Assembly (NCBI GenBank): GCA_965279475.1
Contig: CBDIIA010000003.1
Span: 3,782,001-3,846,000, forward strand
Source of the DNA: Pseudorhodoferax sp965279475
GTDB lineage: Bacteria; Pseudomonadota; Gammaproteobacteria; Burkholderiales; Burkholderiaceae_C
Length of the DNA stretch: 64,000 nt
Direction of reading: 5' to 3'
Part shown: positions 50,769-60,212 of the stretch, in pieces
How the letters are laid out: every line of letters begins with the position of its first letter
Numbering within the stretch: position 1 is the first letter of the stretch
The notes under the pieces: generated by a model
What the model saw: only the letters and a program-made list of their open reading frames with translations
What the model was told of the DNA's origin: nothing
Databases searched by the model: none
Program-made: the position numbers and the translations under genes

Positions 50769-52456
50769 GCCGCAACCTCTGCAACAGCTTGCGCCTCCAA
50801 CCCGGAATGTCCCGCCCGCCCCTGTGCGCCAGCTTGACCGGGAATGGCCGCGACCAGTTCGCGCGCGTAGTCGGTGGAAGGCCGCAGGAACACATCCCGC
50901 GCCGAGCCGATCTCGACCACCTTGCCGCGCTGCATCACGGCGATGCGGTGGCAGAGCCGGGCCGCCACGCGCAGATCGTGCGTGATGAAGACCATGCTCA
51001 CGCCGAGCCGCTCGCGGATCGATTCAAGCAGGTCCAGGATCTGCGCCTGCACCGACACGTCGAGCGCGGAGACCGCCTCGTCGGCGATCAGGATCTCGGG
51101 CTCCATCATCAGCGCGCGCGCGATCGACAGGCGCTGCCGCTGACCGCCCGAGAACTCGTGCGGGAAGCGGTCGAGCGAGCTCGCGTCCATGCTCACGAGT
51201 TCCAGCATCTCCAGCATCCGCGTGTGCACCACTGCTTCGGTCATGCCGAAGTTCATCGGCCCCTCGGCCAGCGTTCGCCCCACCTTGCGACGCGGGTTGA
51301 AAGAGCGGAACGGGTCCTGGAACACCATCTGCACGCGCTTGCAGTAGCCACGCGCGGCGGCGCCGCTCAAGCCGATCACCGATTCGCCATCGATCAGGAT
51401 GTCGCCCGACGTTGGCACGGCGAAGCGCGCCAGGCAGCGGCCGAGCGTGGTCTTGCCCGAGCCCGATTCACCGACGATCCCCAGCGTCTCGCCGCGCTCC
51501 AGCTGCAGCGACACGCCACCGAGCGCGTCGACACTGCGGCGCCTGGACTTGAACAAGGACCGGGTTTCGAAGCGCATGTTCAGGCCGCGTACTTCGAGTG
51601 CGGGGGCGCCGTTGGCCTCGCGTGCCACGGCGCGGAAATCCCCGCGGGGGCGCGCGTCGAGCAACTGCCGGGTGTAGGGGTGCTGCGGGTGATCGAGCAC
51701 GTCGGACGCGGACCCCTGCTCGACGATGCGCCCCGATTGCATGACCACCACCCGGTCTGCAATCTCGGCGACGACGTCGAAGTCGTGCGTGATGAACAGC
51801 ACGCCATTGTCGTGCCGGCTGCGCAGCTCGTTCAGAAGCCGCAGCACCTGTGCCTGCGAGGTCACGTCCAGGGCCGTGGTCGGCTCGTCGGCGATGATCA
51901 GGCCGGGCTCCATCGCCAGCGCCATGGCGATCATCACGCGCTGGCGCTGCCCGCCGGACAACTGGTGCGGATAGGCGTGCTGGATCGTCTCGGGCGAAGG
52001 AAGCCGCACGTCGCCCAGCAAGGCCAGCACGCGCTGGCGCACGCCTGCGCGGTCGTGTGCCGCCGCATGGAACTCGAACACCTCGGCGATCTGGTCGCCG
52101 ACCCGCATCAGCGGATTCAACGCCGTCATCGGCTCCTGGAACACCATCGCCAACCGGTTGCCGCGCAGCTTCTGCAACTCGTCGAGCCCCGCATGCGTGA
52201 TGTCGCGCCCGGCCAGCAGGATCTGGCCGCTTTCGAGCGTCAGCACGCCCTTGGGCAGCAGCCCCATCACGGCACTCGAGGTCACCGACTTGCCGGACCC
52301 GGACTCGCCGACGATGCAGACGATCTCGCGCGAACCCACGGTCAGCGACACGTCGTCCACCGCATACCGGCGGTCGCCGCCGCCGGGCAGGCGCACCTTC
52401 AGGTTGCGGATCTCGAGGATCGGGGCGGAGGCTTGGGAATGGGGAGTCGCGTCCAT
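50765..52456 (-). CDS. Dipeptide-type ABC transporter, fused double ATPase
   Basis: 563 residues with two ATPase halves. First: GESGSGKSVTSSAV near 52, LSGGQRQRVMIAMALAM, IADEPTTALDV. Second: GESGSGKTTLGRC near 340, FSGGQRQRLSIARALMM, IADEAVSALDV (Ala for Pro after Glu in Walker B). It drives the DppC/DppB-like pair upstream. It is shorter than the ATPase at 31704 because it lacks that protein's long cysteine-containing tails. Confidence 0.92.
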   Translation of the reverse strand: MDATPHSQASAPILEIRNLKVRLPGGGDRRYAVDDVSLTVGSREIVCIVGESGSGKSVTSSAVMGLLPKGVLTLESGQILLAGRDITHAGLDELQKLRGNRLAMVFQEPMTALNPLMRVGDQIAEVFEFHAAAHDRAGVRQRVLALLGDVRLPSPETIQHAYPHQLSGGQRQRVMIAMALAMEPGLIIADEPTTALDVTSQAQVLRLLNELRSRHDNGVLFITHDFDVVAEIADRVVVMQSGRIVEQGSASDVLDHPQHPYTRQLLDARPRGDFRAVAREANGAPALEVRGLNMRFETRSLFKSRRRSVDALGGVSLQLERGETLGIVGESGSGKTTLGRCLARFAVPTSGDILIDGESVIGLSGAAARGYCKRVQMVFQDPFRSFNPRRKVGRTLAEGPMNFGMTEAVVHTRMLEMLELVSMDASSLDRFPHEFSGGQRQRLSIARALMMEPEILIADEAVSALDVSVQAQILDLLESIRERLGVSMVFITHDLRVAARLCHRIAVMQRGKVVEIGSARDVFLRPSTDYARELVAAIPGQAGAQGRAGHSGLEAQAVAEVAA

Positions 52457-52460
52457 GGCA

Positions 52461-53351
52461 TCAGCCCTTGATCTTGCGTGAGAAGCGGGGATCGAGCCGA
52501 TCGCGCAGAGCGTCGCCGAACATGTTGACGGCCAGGATCAGCAAGGCGAGGAAGACGCCCGGGTACAGAACGATCCAGGGGGCACGCTGGAAGAACGGCC
52601 GCCCCTCGGCAATGATGCTGCCCAGGCTCGGGATCTCGGGCGGAAAGCCGAGCCCCAGGAAGCCGAGCACGGCCTCGGTCAGGATGGCGGCCGCGCAGAC
52701 GAACGTGGCCTGCACCACCAGCGGATTGACCGTGCTCGGCATGATGTGGCGCCACAGCACCTTCAGCGCCGGCGTGCCGGAACCGATGGAGGCCTCGACA
52801 TACGGCGCCTCGCGCACGGACAGCACCACACCCCGCACCAGGCGGGCGATGCGCGGAATCTCCGGGATGGCGATCGCAGCGACCATCGTGACGACGTTGG
52901 CGCCGCCGAGCGCGACCATCGCCACGGCCAGCAGCAGCCCGGGAATGGCCATGATGCCGTCCATCAGCCGCATGATCGGAGCGTCGAGCTTGCGCCAATA
53001 ACCTGCGGCCAGGCCGACGACCAGGCCCAGGACCACCGAGATGGCGCTGACCAGCGCCGCCAGCGTGATCGACAGGCGGCCGCCGTAGAGCACACGCGAC
53101 AGCAGATCGCGGCCGAGCGAGTCGGTGCCCAGCCAGTAGACGTCGGACGATGGCTTGAGCCGCGCGCGCGGCGTGAGCGTGGCCGGATCGTGCTGCGCGA
53201 TCAGCGGCGCGCAGACCGTGGCGGCCACCAGCAGCAACAGCAGCAACAACGAACCCAGCATCACCGGGTCCTTGGCCACGGCAGCGGCGGCCTGTCGAAA
53301 CCGGGACGTCGGTGCCGCAACGGCGAGTGGGGATGCGGGGAGCGATGCCAT
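52461..53351 (-). CDS. Dipeptide-type ABC transporter permease (DppC-like)
   Basis: 296 residues, about six helices. LGTDSLGRDLLSRVLYGGRL near 75-94 and the EAA loop EAPYVEASIGSGTPALKVLW near 185 are typical. Start at ATG 53351, with TGGAG upstream; the longer frame would run into dppB. Separated by 4 bases from the ATPase gene. Confidence 0.92.
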   Translation of the reverse strand: MASLPASPLAVAAPTSRFRQAAAAVAKDPVMLGSLLLLLLLVAATVCAPLIAQHDPATLTPRARLKPSSDVYWLGTDSLGRDLLSRVLYGGRLSITLAALVSAISVVLGLVVGLAAGYWRKLDAPIMRLMDGIMAIPGLLLAVAMVALGGANVVTMVAAIAIPEIPRIARLVRGVVLSVREAPYVEASIGSGTPALKVLWRHIMPSTVNPLVVQATFVCAAAILTEAVLGFLGLGFPPEIPSLGSIIAEGRPFFQRAPWIVLYPGVFLALLILAVNMFGDALRDRLDPRFSRKIKG

Positions 53352-53376
53352 GAATGGACTCCAGGTCGTTCGCGGA

Positions 53377-54318
53377 TCAGTAGCGGATCCGCGGATCGAG
53401 AACCACATAGGCCATGTCGATCAACAGGTTGACGAAGACATAGATGAACGAGAAGAACAGGATCGTTCCCTGCACCACCGGGTAGTCGCGCGACAGCACG
53501 GAGTCGACGATGAGACGGCCGACCCCCGCGATGTTGAAGATGGTCTCGGTCACCACCACGCCGCTGATCAGCGTGGTGAGCGCCACCCCCACGATGGTGA
53601 CGATGGGGATGGCCGCGTTGCGCAGCGCATGGCGGAACAGCACGAGGCGCTCCGTCACGCCCTTGGCCCGCGCAGTGCGCACGAAGTCCTCGCCCAGCAC
53701 GTCGAGCAGGCTGGCGCGCGTGATGCGTGTGATCAGCGCCACGAAGACCATCGCGAGCGTCAGGGTCGGCAGGATCATGTGCGAGACATGCGCGAGCAGC
53801 CCGTCCGCCGGGGCCGCGTACCCCTGCACCGGCAGCCAGTTCAACTGCACCGAGAACACGAGGATGAGCACGTAGCCCACCACGAACACCGGCACGGAGA
53901 AGCCCAGCACGGCCGCCGCCATGATGCCGCGGTCCGCCAGGCTGCGGTGCTGCCAGGCGGCCAGCACGCCGAGCGGGATGGCAACGGCGATGGTCAGCAC
54001 GATGGCCCACGCCGCCAGCGCGAACGTGGGGCCCAGCCGCGTCTGGATCAACGAGGTCACCGGCAGCTTCGACTGGATGGAGTGGCCCAGGTCGCCCTGG
54101 GCCAGCGCCGCCATCCAGCGCAGGTACTGCGTGCCGATGGACTGGTCGAGCCCCATCTCCACCCGGATCTGCGCGATCGACTCCTCGCTGGCCATGTCAC
54201 CTGCGATGACGCGGGCGGGGTCGCCCGGTGCCAACCGCAACAGCAGGAACACGACCGTGGCGACGATGAGCATCACCGGAACAGCGGCCAGCAAGCGTTT
54301 GAGAACAAGTTCGAGCAT
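53377..54318 (-). CDS. Dipeptide-type ABC transporter permease (DppB-like)
   Basis: 313 residues, six helices, opening MLELVLKRLLAAVPVMLIVA. EAA loop DVLGEDFVRTARAKGVTERL near 198-217. Located between the binding-protein gene (40 bases upstream) and dppC. The high similarity of organisation to the second Dpp-type system at 31.7-37.2 kb reflects the same family, but the sequences differ throughout. Confidence 0.92.
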   Translation of the reverse strand: MLELVLKRLLAAVPVMLIVATVVFLLLRLAPGDPARVIAGDMASEESIAQIRVEMGLDQSIGTQYLRWMAALAQGDLGHSIQSKLPVTSLIQTRLGPTFALAAWAIVLTIAVAIPLGVLAAWQHRSLADRGIMAAAVLGFSVPVFVVGYVLILVFSVQLNWLPVQGYAAPADGLLAHVSHMILPTLTLAMVFVALITRITRASLLDVLGEDFVRTARAKGVTERLVLFRHALRNAAIPIVTIVGVALTTLISGVVVTETIFNIAGVGRLIVDSVLSRDYPVVQGTILFFSFIYVFVNLLIDMAYVVLDPRIRY

Positions 54319-54358
54319 GGTTGCTTCGCCCTGGTGGATGGAGCCGCGGTGGCTGCGG

Positions 54359-55987
54359 CTATTTCTTCGCGGACCAGAACAAGGGGATCAGCGCATCGGT
54401 CATCCCGCCCAGCTTGGCCGGGTTGTAGGCCTTGAACTTGGAGAAGGTGCCCAGCGGAACGAAGAGCACCTGCTCGTAGTTCAGCTTCTGGATCGCGATG
54501 GCGATCTGCTTCTTCTTCGTGGCGTCGCTCTCCTCGGCGAACCGGCCACGCAGCTGCTCCATCTCGTCGCTCTTGGCCCAGCCGACATAACCCGCCTCGC
54601 CACGGCCGTCCAGGTTCGGATTGGTCAACGGGCTCATCAGGTCCAGGCTGCTGAAGCCGGTCTGGAAGATGCTCCAGCCACCCTGCGACACCGGGTCCTT
54701 CTTCGAATAACGAGACAACAGCGTGGCCCAGTCCATCGACTGGATCTCCACGTTCATGCCGATCTCCTTCAGCGCCTGTGCCGTGACCGACGCCAGACTC
54801 GACAAGGTGGCGAGGTCCGTCGGATGCAGGATCACGACCTTGGCACCGTCGTAGCCGCTGTCTTTCAGCAGCGCCCTGGCCCGCGCCAGGTCGGGCTTCT
54901 TCGTCTGCGTGGCGCCATCCTCGGCCGCATACGGCGACGCGCACGACAGCACGGCGCCACACAGCTGGTACATCTTGGCGTCGCCGATCTGTGCATCCAG
55001 GTAGTCGGCCTGGTAGAGCGCCGCCAGCGCAGCGCGGCGCACCTTCACGTTGTTGAACGGCGGCTGCAGCCAGTTCATGCGCATCGTGAACATGTTGGTG
55101 CTCTTGCCATACGGCTTGAGCGCGACACTCTTGGCACCGTCGAGCTGCGGCATCAGATCCGGCGGCACGTCTTCGACGAAGTCCACCTCGCCGTTGCGCA
55201 GGGCGTTGATGGCGGTCTGCGGATCGGCAATGTTGAGCAGCTCGATGCGGTCGGCCACGGCCAGCTTGCCGCCGGCAAAGCCGCTGGGCGGCTCGGCGCG
55301 CGGCACGTAGTCGGTGAACTTCAGGTAGGTCGCCTTCACGCCGGGCTGGAAGTTGGCGGCGACGAACCGGTACGGCCCCGAGCCCACCACCTCGGTGATG
55401 GCCTGCGAGACGGGCGTCGCCGCGATGCGCCTGGGCATGATGAACGGCGCCGGCAGGTTCGGCTTGGCCAATGCCTCGAACAGGAGGCCGAACGGCTGCT
55501 TGAGCTGGATCACCACGGTGGAGGCGTCCGGGCTCTCCATTCTTGCGGTGACGGCCATCAGGCGCTGGCCAACGGCATCGCGGTCGGACCACCGCTTCAG
55601 CGAAGCGACCACGTCTTCGCCGGTCACGGGCGAGCCGTCGTGGAACTTCAGACCCTTGCGCAGCGTCAGCGTGTAGCTGAGCTTGTCTGGCGACTCTTTC
55701 CAGCTCTCGACCATCGCGGGCTGGGGCTTGCCCGCCGCATCCAGGGAGAACAGCGTCTCGTAGACCAGATAGGCGTGGTTGCGCGTGATGTAGGCGTTGG
55801 TCAGGATCGGATCGAGCACGCGCAATGGCGCCTGGAAAACGATCTTGACTGTCGTTTGCGCGTGCGCGCTGGCCAACGGCACCAGCGCACCGATGACGGT
55901 CGCCGCGGCCAGGATGGAGGGCGCGAACGCAGGGGCAAGACTTGCGGACACGGCCATGCCGGCAAGCTTGGACATCAGGTTTCTCAT
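54359..55987 (-). CDS. Dipeptide-type ABC transporter substrate-binding protein
   Basis: SBP_bac_5 family, 542 residues, long signal region ending near ASAHAQT at 44. Blocks: YLVYETLFSLDAAGKPQPAM near 72, LRKGLKFHDGSPVTGEDVVA near 108, VGSGPYRFVAANF near 200. Possible ligands include peptides and amides; the amidase upstream makes an amide-containing compound attractive. It begins 54 bases after the amidase stop. Confidence 0.9.
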   Translation of the reverse strand: MRNLMSKLAGMAVSASLAPAFAPSILAAATVIGALVPLASAHAQTTVKIVFQAPLRVLDPILTNAYITRNHAYLVYETLFSLDAAGKPQPAMVESWKESPDKLSYTLTLRKGLKFHDGSPVTGEDVVASLKRWSDRDAVGQRLMAVTARMESPDASTVVIQLKQPFGLLFEALAKPNLPAPFIMPRRIAATPVSQAITEVVGSGPYRFVAANFQPGVKATYLKFTDYVPRAEPPSGFAGGKLAVADRIELLNIADPQTAINALRNGEVDFVEDVPPDLMPQLDGAKSVALKPYGKSTNMFTMRMNWLQPPFNNVKVRRAALAALYQADYLDAQIGDAKMYQLCGAVLSCASPYAAEDGATQTKKPDLARARALLKDSGYDGAKVVILHPTDLATLSSLASVTAQALKEIGMNVEIQSMDWATLLSRYSKKDPVSQGGWSIFQTGFSSLDLMSPLTNPNLDGRGEAGYVGWAKSDEMEQLRGRFAEESDATKKKQIAIAIQKLNYEQVLFVPLGTFSKFKAYNPAKLGGMTDALIPLFWSAKK

Positions 55988-56041
55988 GCCGATTCCTTCA
56001 GGTTGAAAATGGGGACCAGGCCGCGCGGGGACGACGCCGGC

Positions 56042-57487
56042 TCAGGCAAACACGGGCTTTCGGCCAGCCCAGGGGGCCAGGCGCTCGAGTTGGGCGGACA
56101 GTGTGAGCAGCACGTCTTCGCGCCCGAAATGTCCGATCAGCTGGGTCGCCACCGGCACGCCCTCCTGGCTCGAGAAGAGTGGCAGGCTGACCGCCGGCAA
56201 CCCGGCGCCGTTGACGACCGGCAGGAATGTGGAATAGGTCGCGGCACGCTCGCGGTAGGCCCGGAAACCCAGCCCGTCGGGCGAGTCCAGCGACAGATAG
56301 CCGAGCTTGCACGGCAACTGCGCCAGCGTGGGGGTGAGCAGCACATCCACGTCCGCCATCGCGGCCGCGAAGGCACGGCCCACGGCATGCAGGCACGCTA
56401 CCGATTCCACATACGCCGCAGCGGACAAGCCCTTGCCGACGTGGTAGCCATCGCGCAGCACCGACTCCAGATCGTCCTCTCGCAGCGCGCGGCCGAGCAC
56501 CTTCAGGCGTGCATCGACCGACACCACGATGTTGCTGGCGAGGATGCTGCCGTGCGCTTCGACGAAGCCGCCGTAGTCGATGTCCGGCAGCGCTGCCTCG
56601 AACACCTCGTGCCCCGACGACGTCAGCAGCGTTGCCGTGTGGTGCACGGCAGCGTCGCACTCCGGTGCGATGCCGATGCCACCCCATCCCTTGCGCAGGA
56701 TGCCGACCCGCAACGGACGGACCTCCGGCGCGCGGACCGCATCGAGGTAGGAGCCCGCCTGCGGGGGCGCCGCATAGGGTGCTCCCGGTACGTAACCGCT
56801 GATCATGTCGAGTGCGGCCGCCGTGTCGCGCACGCTCATGCTGAGCACACCGTCCGATGCCATGCCCGCCCAGCCCTCCCCGCGCTTCGGGCCGGCCGTG
56901 ACACGGCCACGCGAGGGCTTCAGTCCGAACACACCGCAGCATGCGGCCGGTATGCGAATCGACCCCCCGCCATCGCTGCCATGCGCCACCGGGACGATGC
57001 GCGCCGCCACCGCCGACGCCGCGCCGCCGCTGGAGCCACCCGCCGAGCGGGTCGGGTCCCACGGACTGGGCGTGGCCGCCCCGTTGCGGACCGCTTCGGT
57101 CGTGCCGGCCATGCAGAGCTCCGGCACGGTGGTCCGCGCAAACGGAATCAGGCCCGCCGCCTCGAAGCGGTCGGCGACCGTGGCGTTGTAGTCGTAGACC
57201 GTGTCGTTCAGCAGGCGGGAGCCTACGCTCGACGGGAAACGCCGATGGGCCAGGCCGGAATCCTTCAGCAGGAAAGGGATGCCGCCGAACGGGCCTCGCA
57301 GCGCCCAGTCGGCCGCGATCCCGCGTGACTCTGCGTAGCGTGGATAGGTGATGGCGCTGAGCGCGGGGTTGCGCGCCTCGGCCAGCGTGATCGCGCAATC
57401 CATGAGCTCGGCGGAAGTGACCTCGCCGCGCCGGAGCAGCTCTGCCAGGGCAAGGCCGTCCAGATGTTCATACTCGTGAATATTCAT
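56042..57487 (-). CDS. Amidase-signature-family hydrolase
   Basis: 481 residues with the Ser-cisSer-Lys triad: Lys in FLLKDSG near 73, cis-Ser in RSAGGSSGG near 148-156 and the nucleophile Ser in GSDGGGSIRIPA near 168-179. The family cleaves amides, acylureas, allophanate and carbamates to acid plus ammonia. No signal peptide, so it is cytosolic and probably acts after import by the ABC system that follows. The ATG overlaps the RidA-like stop by 4 bases. Confidence 0.9.
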   Translation of the reverse strand: MNIHEYEHLDGLALAELLRRGEVTSAELMDCAITLAEARNPALSAITYPRYAESRGIAADWALRGPFGGIPFLLKDSGLAHRRFPSSVGSRLLNDTVYDYNATVADRFEAAGLIPFARTTVPELCMAGTTEAVRNGAATPSPWDPTRSAGGSSGGAASAVAARIVPVAHGSDGGGSIRIPAACCGVFGLKPSRGRVTAGPKRGEGWAGMASDGVLSMSVRDTAAALDMISGYVPGAPYAAPPQAGSYLDAVRAPEVRPLRVGILRKGWGGIGIAPECDAAVHHTATLLTSSGHEVFEAALPDIDYGGFVEAHGSILASNIVVSVDARLKVLGRALREDDLESVLRDGYHVGKGLSAAAYVESVACLHAVGRAFAAAMADVDVLLTPTLAQLPCKLGYLSLDSPDGLGFRAYRERAATYSTFLPVVNGAGLPAVSLPLFSSQEGVPVATQLIGHFGREDVLLTLSAQLERLAPWAGRKPVFA

Positions 57488-58125
57488 GCTTGCGCCTCGC
57501 GGCCGTGCCCGGCCGCCGATGGCAGCACGGCATCCAGTTCGATTTCGATGAAGGCCCCGTCAGGCAGACTCGCCACCCCGACGACGGTCCGTGCGGGCCG
57601 TGCTGCGTCGGGCCATGCGGTGTGCAGCAGCTCCGAGGCCGCGTCGAGCACCGCGCTGTGTTGCGTGAAGTCGGCCGTGGTCCGCAGAAAGCCGCGCATG
57701 CGGCAGACATCGAGACGCACGGGCAACACACCGCCGCATGCCGCCGCGACCGCGGCCAGCAGGTTCAGCATCGCGACCCGCGCCGCCGCGCGCACGGGCT
57801 CCAGCGCCATCCCCGGCGCACAGATACCCGCCATCGCCACACCGTTCACACGGCAGGTCTGCCCGCTGATGACCAGTCCGCAGCGCCCACCGGGCATCGG
57901 CAGCAGATGGAACGGCGCGTAGTGGCCACGGGGGCGTGGCACGGCCGGCAGGTGATGGCCGGCCGCAGCCAGGCGCTGCTCGGGTGTTGCCGCTGAAGGG
58001 TAGGTATGCGAGCCAGCCGGCTCGGCGTCGACCGCCGATGCGCTGACGGGCGATGGGGCATCGGCCAGCGTGTGAGGGCCCGGGCGCGAGGAGGATGGAG
58101 ACGGCAGAATGGGTTCGAGGCGCAT
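57484..58125 (-). CDS. RidA-like (YjgF) protein with an N-terminal extension
   Basis: 213 residues; the RidA fold begins near 48 (TPEQRLAAAGHHLPAVPRPR) and includes LVISGQTCRVNGVAMAG near 84. It ends with ARTVVGVASLPDGAFIEIEL, which holds the Arg that usually binds the carboxylate of enamine/imine intermediates. The first 47 residues are Pro/Ser/Ala-rich and unlike the family; no closer ATG, GTG or TTG exists in frame. RidA proteins hydrolyse reactive enamines or imines, so the operon may produce one. First gene of the amidase-ABC-aldolase operon. Confidence 0.82.
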   Translation of the reverse strand: MRLEPILPSPSSSRPGPHTLADAPSPVSASAVDAEPAGSHTYPSAATPEQRLAAAGHHLPAVPRPRGHYAPFHLLPMPGGRCGLVISGQTCRVNGVAMAGICAPGMALEPVRAAARVAMLNLLAAVAAACGGVLPVRLDVCRMRGFLRTTADFTQHSAVLDAASELLHTAWPDAARPARTVVGVASLPDGAFIEIELDAVLPSAAGHGREAQA

Positions 58126-58462
58126 GACGTGGGTTGCATGCTAGGACCATGTCCGGCACCACACCAACCCAAACACGACAGCACCTCAACCCTTTTGCGA
58201 CAGCGCGCGGTGCTCGGTACGAGGGAGGCGTCACCACCCAGATCCATTCCGTCACCGCATCGCCGGCGATGCGATTGCGGTATTTTCATATTCACTCTAC
58301 AGTCCGGCGCCGAACGCACCCAGCCACCTTCAACATGCCCGACTTCAGCCCCGCAACCACCATGCGCATGCGCCCATACCCCAACACCGTGCCCGTCGAG
58401 AACGAGGCCTTCGAAGAAAGACTCTCGCTGCTCGCCGCGTCGTTGAGGAAGGTTTGAGAGCC
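58126..58462. other. Divergent promoter region, RidA-like operon and GhrA-like gene
   Basis: About 337 bases. It is AT-richer around 58270-58300 (GGTATTTTCATATTCACTCT), where promoters probably lie. A 40-codon frame from ATG 58335 to TGA 58457 ends 5 bases before the GhrA-like ATG; it has no ribosome binding site and I do not recognise it. No clear palindrome. Confidence 0.4.
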
Positions 58463-59386
58463 ATGCCCGTCCTCGCACTCGCAGGCCCCTTCCTGCATGG
58501 CAGCACGCTGATCAAGGAGTTGCTTGAAAGAAGACTTCCGGACTGGTCGATCGTCAAATCCAGCGACGCGGCCGCCAGCGCAGCCGAGGTAGCCGTTTGC
58601 TGGAACCAGCCTCCCGGCATCTGGGACCATCTGCGTGCAGTGCGCCTGGCGCACTCCATCGGCGCTGGAGTCGACCATCTGCTCGAGGATCCCGCGCTGC
58701 CGGACATTCCGGTCTGCCGCGTCATCGACGACGACCAGGTTCGAAGAATGGTCGAATACGTACTGTGGTGCACCTTGTACTACCACCGGGGCTTCGATGT
58801 GGCGGCCAGGAATCAACGCGGAAAGATCTGGCAGCGGCCGCCGAACAGGCTGTCGAACCAGGTGACCGTGGGTGTCATGGGCCTGGGTCAGATCGGCGCG
58901 CAAATTGCCTCGACCTTGGGCGAGAACCGCTACGACGTGCGTGGCTGGTCGCGGTCGGGCAAGCCGGTCCCTGGTGTGCGTGTCTACGGGGGCGACGCCA
59001 GTCTCGACGCCTTTCTGGGCGACCTCGACATGCTGGTCTGCATGCTTCCGCTGACGCGCGAGACCACGGGCATTCTCGACAGCCGCCTGTTCGCGCGCCT
59101 GAAGCCAGGCGCCAGGCTGATCCAGTGCGGCAGAGGCCCCCAGCTCAACGAGCGGGATCTCGTCGCCGCGCTGGATGCCGGGCAGCTGGGTGGCGCTGTC
59201 GTCGACGTCTTCGACCAGGAACCGCTACCGCAGGACAACGCGCTCTGGGAACATCCGCAGATCGTGGTCACGCCCCACATGGCCGCCGTGATGCCGCTGC
59301 CGGAGGTCGTGGACCAGATCGCCGAGAACTGTGAGCGGCTTCTGTCGGGTGCGCCCTTGCTGCGGGTCGTCGAACGGGGCCGATAG
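58463..59386 (+). CDS. GhrA-like 2-hydroxyacid dehydrogenase (glyoxylate/hydroxypyruvate reductase type)
   Basis: 307 residues. Nucleotide motif GLGQIGAQIASTL near 138, catalytic Arg in QCGRGPQLNERDLVAALDAG near 222, Glu in DQEPLP and His in TPHMAAVM near 274. The family reduces glyoxylate, hydroxypyruvate or related 2-keto acids. Start at ATG 58463 rather than a TTG three codons earlier. Divergent from the RidA-amidase operon and probably part of the same pathway, for example reducing a keto acid made by the aldolase. Confidence 0.87.
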   Translation: MPVLALAGPFLHGSTLIKELLERRLPDWSIVKSSDAAASAAEVAVCWNQPPGIWDHLRAVRLAHSIGAGVDHLLEDPALPDIPVCRVIDDDQVRRMVEYVLWCTLYYHRGFDVAARNQRGKIWQRPPNRLSNQVTVGVMGLGQIGAQIASTLGENRYDVRGWSRSGKPVPGVRVYGGDASLDAFLGDLDMLVCMLPLTRETTGILDSRLFARLKPGARLIQCGRGPQLNERDLVAALDAGQLGGAVVDVFDQEPLPQDNALWEHPQIVVTPHMAAVMPLPEVVDQIAENCERLLSGAPLLRVVERGR

Positions 59387-59405
59387 CGTCCGGCTGACAT
59401 CGCCA

Positions 59406-60010
59406 TCACCCGGTCGCGTCCGCGTTGGCGGCGCGCAAGGGCTCCGACACTTCCATCCAGTCCAGGTCGTTCTCCAGCGTATGGAAGGCGTCGTCGCCGA
59501 TATCGCCGCTATCACGCAGCGCCAGCAAGGCCAGGCACGCCGCACGCAAGGCGGTGCGGTGCGCGGCTTCGTACTCGGCGCCGATGGCGCCCCGCGTGTC
59601 GTCGCTGCGCACCATCCTGCCGAGCCGGACCTTCAGATCCTTGCGCACCAGATCCGCGGCCGGCGAGCCTGTGGTCGGAACTGCGCACAAGCCACCTCGA
59701 GCAGGCGCTCGCGCGCCATCTGCTCCTCGCGCGCCACAGGATCGCCGTCCCTCAGATTCAGCGCACGCAGCAGCGGCTTCAAGGTCAGCCCCTGGATCAG
59801 CAACGTACCCAGCACGATCAGGAACGCCGTCAGCAGGATCAGGTCGCGGTACGGAAAGCCCTCGGGCAGCGCCAGCGCGGCCGCCAGTGTGGCGATGCCG
59901 CGCGCCCAACACCCACCCCAGCGCCATACCGGCGACGAGCCTGCCGACCACCGCCAGCATCGACGGCACGTTCCGCACGAAGCCGACCCGGATGAAATGG
60001 GTCCATTGTC
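59406..60010 (-). pseudogene. Degraded CPA1-type Na+/H+ antiporter, C-terminal part
   Basis: Three blocks in two minus-strand frames line up with the end of a CPA1 antiporter. Frame 1 around 59905-60010 gives MLAVVGRLVAGMALGW. Frame 2 (about 59680-59910) gives ARGIATLAAALALPEGFPYR and DLILLTAFLIVLGTLLIQGL. Frame 1 again (59406-59690) gives the cytoplasmic tail EYEAAHRTALRAACLALLAL and IGDDAFHTLENDLDWMEV. Frames switch near 59665-59690 and 59900-59920. The N-terminal two thirds of the transporter are missing, so it cannot function. Confidence 0.75.
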
Positions 60011-60212
60011 GGCTGGGCACCGTCCAGGCTTGCGGCCTTCGGACACGCCAAAAGCGCTTGTCGACCATCCTGACAGCGCTCTGCGCGCCTGACGCCGCAA
60101 CGGCTTGCGTTTCCCTCTGAGGCCGTCGTTTCGCGGCGAGCTGGAACGCTCTTTGCTGTACCAGCCTGCCGGCGACTACTCCTCTGATTCGTGAACACCG
60201 AAAGGAACAACC

